Positions 61,700-64,000 of a DNA stretch of 64,000 bases are shown in pieces. The number at the start of each line of letters is the position of its first letter. Position 1 is the first letter of the stretch. The notes beneath the pieces were generated by a model. It saw only the letters and a list, made by a program, of their open reading frames with translations. It made no database searches and was not told the DNA's origin. The DNA is taken from contig NZ_JAVIZM010000001.1 in NCBI RefSeq assembly GCF_031453555.1, positions 3,479,001-3,543,000 of the forward strand, read 5' to 3'. Position numbers and translations under genes: made by a program. The DNA comes from Bacillus sp. SLBN-46 (lineage in GTDB: Bacteria > Bacillota > Bacilli > Bacillales > Cytobacillaceae).

Positions 61700-62986
61700 T
61701 TAGAGCGAACCTAAAATAAAATAAAGAAGGAAGAAAAAGGAAATGACGTACATGGTGACCGATACTTCCTTCTTTCGTCCAGTTACAAGCTTAAGAATTG
61801 GATAGGCGATGAAGCCAAATGCAATCCCATTGGCAATACTAAAAGATAAAGGCATAATCGCCATCATTAAGTAAGCTGGAAAGGCTTCAGTAAAATCATT
61901 GAAAGGTATTTCCTTAAGGCTCTGAACCATCAAACACCCTACAATGATGAGGACAGGCGAAATAGCTTCATTCGGGATGACTTTAAATAGTGGCACTAGA
62001 AATAATGCTGGTAAAAACAACAAACCTGTCGTAAACGAGGTTAAGCCTGTGCGTCCACCTGCAGCAATACCAGTAGCTGATTCTGCAGCAGTCGTCGTTG
62101 GACTACAGCCCAACAGTCCTGCACTTATTACCGAAAGAGCATTTGCCTGGAAGGACTTCCGGAACTTGGACTTATCAGGAAGCATCCCAAGCTGCGCTCC
62201 CATGTTTTGAAAAATGATAACCATTGATAATGAAAATACTGCTGTCCAAAAATTAACTGTACCAATCTGACTGAAATCAAAAGCAAAGAAGATCTGATCA
62301 TATCCACTAAAGGAAAAACTAAAATCCTTAAGAGTCGAGAAATCCACGATACCTAGTAATGCACCAATGAGGGTACCTGCAATTATTCCAATTAGAAAAT
62401 TCCCTTTCACATTACGTAAGAAAAGTGGAACTAATATCAGCAATGTAAGTAAGGTTGTAAGGGTATGAGGACTCCCTAAGTCACCTAGTTTAACAAACGT
62501 TCCTTCACTTGCCACAATCAGCCCACCATTTTTTAATCCTAGGAAAGCAATAAATAGGCCAATTCCTGCAGTCATTGAATTTATCATTGATTTAGGAATG
62601 GAACGTGATAGATAGACGGCTCCTTTTGTAACGGTAGTAAGCAAAAAGACAATACCTGCTAAAAGAACTACAGCAAGTGCTTGCTGCCACGATAACCCCA
62701 GCGAAAAGACAAGGGTAAATACAAAAAATGCATTATCCCCCATACCTGGAATGATAACTAAAGGAGAATTTGCCCATAGTGCCATCAACATACAACCCAA
62801 AAAGCAACAAATCACTGTTACTAGTGTTACAGCCTCATAGGGCATTCCTGCTTTACTTAAAATAGCACCATTTACGGCAATAATATAAGCAACTGTCATA
62901 AACGAGGTTAATCCGGCAAGTACCTCTGTCTTTATACTCGATTGTTCTTTTTCAATATGAAATAAACTATTTAATAACTTATTCAA
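61700..62986 (-). CDS. NCS2-family purine permease (AzgA/PbuG type)
   Basis: A 428-residue, about 14-segment xanthine/hypoxanthine-guanine/adenine type permease. The AzgA-group motif GCSPTTTAAESATGIAAGGR near residue 290 and GMGDNAFFVF near 78 are present. No purine riboswitch consensus was found in its short leader, unlike B. subtilis pbuG. The base transported (adenine, guanine or hypoxanthine) cannot be read off. It is divergent from the Crp/Fnr gene. Confidence 0.92.
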   Translation of the reverse strand: MNKLLNSLFHIEKEQSSIKTEVLAGLTSFMTVAYIIAVNGAILSKAGMPYEAVTLVTVICCFLGCMLMALWANSPLVIIPGMGDNAFFVFTLVFSLGLSWQQALAVVLLAGIVFLLTTVTKGAVYLSRSIPKSMINSMTAGIGLFIAFLGLKNGGLIVASEGTFVKLGDLGSPHTLTTLLTLLILVPLFLRNVKGNFLIGIIAGTLIGALLGIVDFSTLKDFSFSFSGYDQIFFAFDFSQIGTVNFWTAVFSLSMVIIFQNMGAQLGMLPDKSKFRKSFQANALSVISAGLLGCSPTTTAAESATGIAAGGRTGLTSFTTGLLFLPALFLVPLFKVIPNEAISPVLIIVGCLMVQSLKEIPFNDFTEAFPAYLMMAIMPLSFSIANGIAFGFIAYPILKLVTGRKKEVSVTMYVISFFFLLYFILGSL

Positions 62987-63007
62987 TCAAAGTTACCCCT
63001 TTTGTTT

Positions 63008-63041
63008 ACACGAGTTTCAATGATGCAATTCGTGTTATAAT
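63008..63041 (+). promoter_or_regulatory. Extended -10 promoter with flanking inverted repeat
   Basis: TGT-TATAAT (63033-63041) is an extended -10 for the Crp/Fnr gene, and ACACGA (63008-63013) pairs with TCGTGT (63030-63035) across 16 bp, overlapping the promoter. It is not a TGTGA-N6-TCACA Crp/Fnr site. Confidence 0.45.
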
Positions 63042-63087
63042 TATGTTACTAATATTTTTTTAACGTTACCCAAACCTGAAAGGTTGT

Positions 63088-63810
63088 ATGTTCATGATTA
63101 CCAATATCTCAGAAATCGCCATTTTCTCCGATATTCCTGAGGTTGATATACCACATATACTTCCACTACTCAAGGAACGAAAATTTAAAAAGAATCATGT
63201 CCTTATGTTTGAAAATGATCAAGGTGATGATGTGTATATTATCCGCTCAGGAATGGTGAAAATTTATCGTAATCATGAAGGAAAGGAAATCGTCCTAAGT
63301 ATTGCCTTGCCAGGAGATATCGTAGGTGAAGTAGAAGCATTGTCAAATGACAACCACAGAATTTCCTCTATTGAAGCACTTGAAAATGTAACAGCTTGGC
63401 AAATTACGAAACAAGATTTCCTTATGATTGTAGATAAGTATCCTTCTATTTTAAGAAAAGCCTATTTAATTCTCGTTGAGCGAACACGGATGTTGAATAG
63501 GTTAGTTCGCTACTTGACCTTTTATGATGTCCGTACCAAAGCAGCAAATCTATTGATGGACCTCTATTATAATTTTGGCAAACCAAGTGACACGATTTTT
63601 AAAATTGAATTTAAAATCAACCAATCCTTACTAGCCAGTATGCTGGGTGTCACTAGAGAATCCATATCAAAAACACTGGGTGATTTTCAAAATGAAGGTC
63701 TTATTGATATTCGCGATAAATATTTTTATCTTCTAGATAAAAGTCGCTTGGAAGCCATGTGTAGTGAAACAGAGGAAGTTCCCACACTTCGAAAGTGGTA
63801 TAACATTTAA
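63088..63810 (+). CDS. Crp/Fnr-family transcriptional regulator
   Basis: A 240-residue regulator. The cyclic nucleotide-binding-like beta-roll covers residues 10-130 (DVYIIRSGMVKIYRNHEGKE, LPGDIVGEVEAL), a long dimer helix follows, and the C-terminal helix-turn-helix reads QSLLASMLGVTRESISKTLG. There is no N-terminal or central four-Cys cluster, so it is not an iron-sulfur Fnr. It resembles ArcR-type regulators more. ATG 63088 and 63094 are both possible after GAAAGG. Signal unknown. Confidence 0.88.
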   Translation: MFMITNISEIAIFSDIPEVDIPHILPLLKERKFKKNHVLMFENDQGDDVYIIRSGMVKIYRNHEGKEIVLSIALPGDIVGEVEALSNDNHRISSIEALENVTAWQITKQDFLMIVDKYPSILRKAYLILVERTRMLNRLVRYLTFYDVRTKAANLLMDLYYNFGKPSDTIFKIEFKINQSLLASMLGVTRESISKTLGDFQNEGLIDIRDKYFYLLDKSRLEAMCSETEEVPTLRKWYNI

Positions 63811-63913
63811 TACCTTTACTAATATACCAAATGAAAGCGGTGTATTTCAGTTAACACTCTAACGAATATTTTGTTAACTGGTTCACAAAAATGAAGTTAT
63901 TCTTTTAACAGAA

Positions 63914-63950
63914 AAAGAGCAGCTCTATTCATCAGAGCTGCTCTTTCTTC
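63914..63950 (+). terminator. Terminator downstream of the Crp/Fnr gene
   Basis: AAAGAGCAGCTCT pairs with AGAGCTGCTCTTT around a 7-nt loop, then CTTC. It is about 100 bp past the stop. The remaining bases to 64000 show no complete gene. Confidence 0.82.
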
Positions 63951-64000
63951 ATGGAATGATCTTGGTAGTTCTTGCTTTTTGGGCGGTTTGTTGTATCCGA

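Noticed and set aside
61700..63087. Looked for a purine riboswitch before the NCS2 permease
   Set aside because: The gap is only about 100 bp, contains no conserved purine aptamer core, and part of it is the divergent promoter.
1..64000. CRISPR arrays, tRNA and rRNA genes
   Set aside because: No regular repeat-spacer series and no cloverleaf or rRNA-like stretch was found by reading; the only regular tandem repeat is the coding 24-bp repeat at 13147-13398.

Overview
The window looks like a chromosomal segment of a Bacillaceae bacterium, close to the Bacillus/Neobacillus/Mesobacillus group. It is AT-rich, has strong AGGAGG-type ribosome sites with many TTG and GTG starts, sigma-A promoters and sigma-54 promoters driving an arginine-catabolic (roc) regulon, a CIRCE heat-shock operator, and U-tract terminators after most genes. 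The genus is an inference; no rRNA or tRNA gene was seen.

Layout. 1-5.4 kb: a YknXY/MacAB-like export system (ATPase cut by the left edge) divergent from a MarR regulator and a large MMPL/RND transporter. 5.5-12.2 kb: an alanine/glycine:Na+ symporter, a TerD-zinc ribbon-TerB fusion, the selenocysteine elongation factor SelB, and an Nramp Mn/Fe transporter. 12.2-28.2 kb is accessory in character: VOC and GNAT enzymes, two Excalibur-tailed lipoproteins (one with a 24-bp tandem repeat, one a nuclease), a LysR/MFS/nitronate monooxygenase unit, an S51 peptidase, signal peptidase I, a complete group IIC-like intron placed just behind a terminator, a truncated VWA-like gene and a broken HAD phosphatase gene. 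Its intergenic gaps carry a degenerate repeat family whose variable core folds, on the minus strand, into a hairpin plus U-tract, i.e. a terminator.

28.3-43.3 kb: a flavin dehydrogenase, SbcCD nuclease, a cold-shock protein, an orphan cobalamin-type radical SAM enzyme, a SulP transporter with an ArsR repressor, an unassigned short structured transcript at 39.36-39.48 kb, an AIM24/TIGR00266 protein, and a PadR/HAAS pair beside a DUF4173 membrane protein. 43.3-50.7 kb: the roc cluster (permease, glutamate dehydrogenase, ornithine aminotransferase, P5C dehydrogenase, RocR). Together these convert ornithine and proline-derived intermediates to glutamate and 2-oxoglutarate, with RocR-type palindromes and -24/-12 promoters before both transcription units. 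50.8-64 kb: a VanW lipoprotein, aspartase, a polysaccharide deacetylase broken near its end by an A-run, a MarR/MFS pair, HtpG under a CIRCE element, an ABC1 kinase, a purine permease and a Crp/Fnr regulator.

Many start codons given here were moved from the longest possible reading frame to the codon correctly spaced from a ribosome-binding site; the reason is given in each entry. All folding and promoter calls were made by eye.
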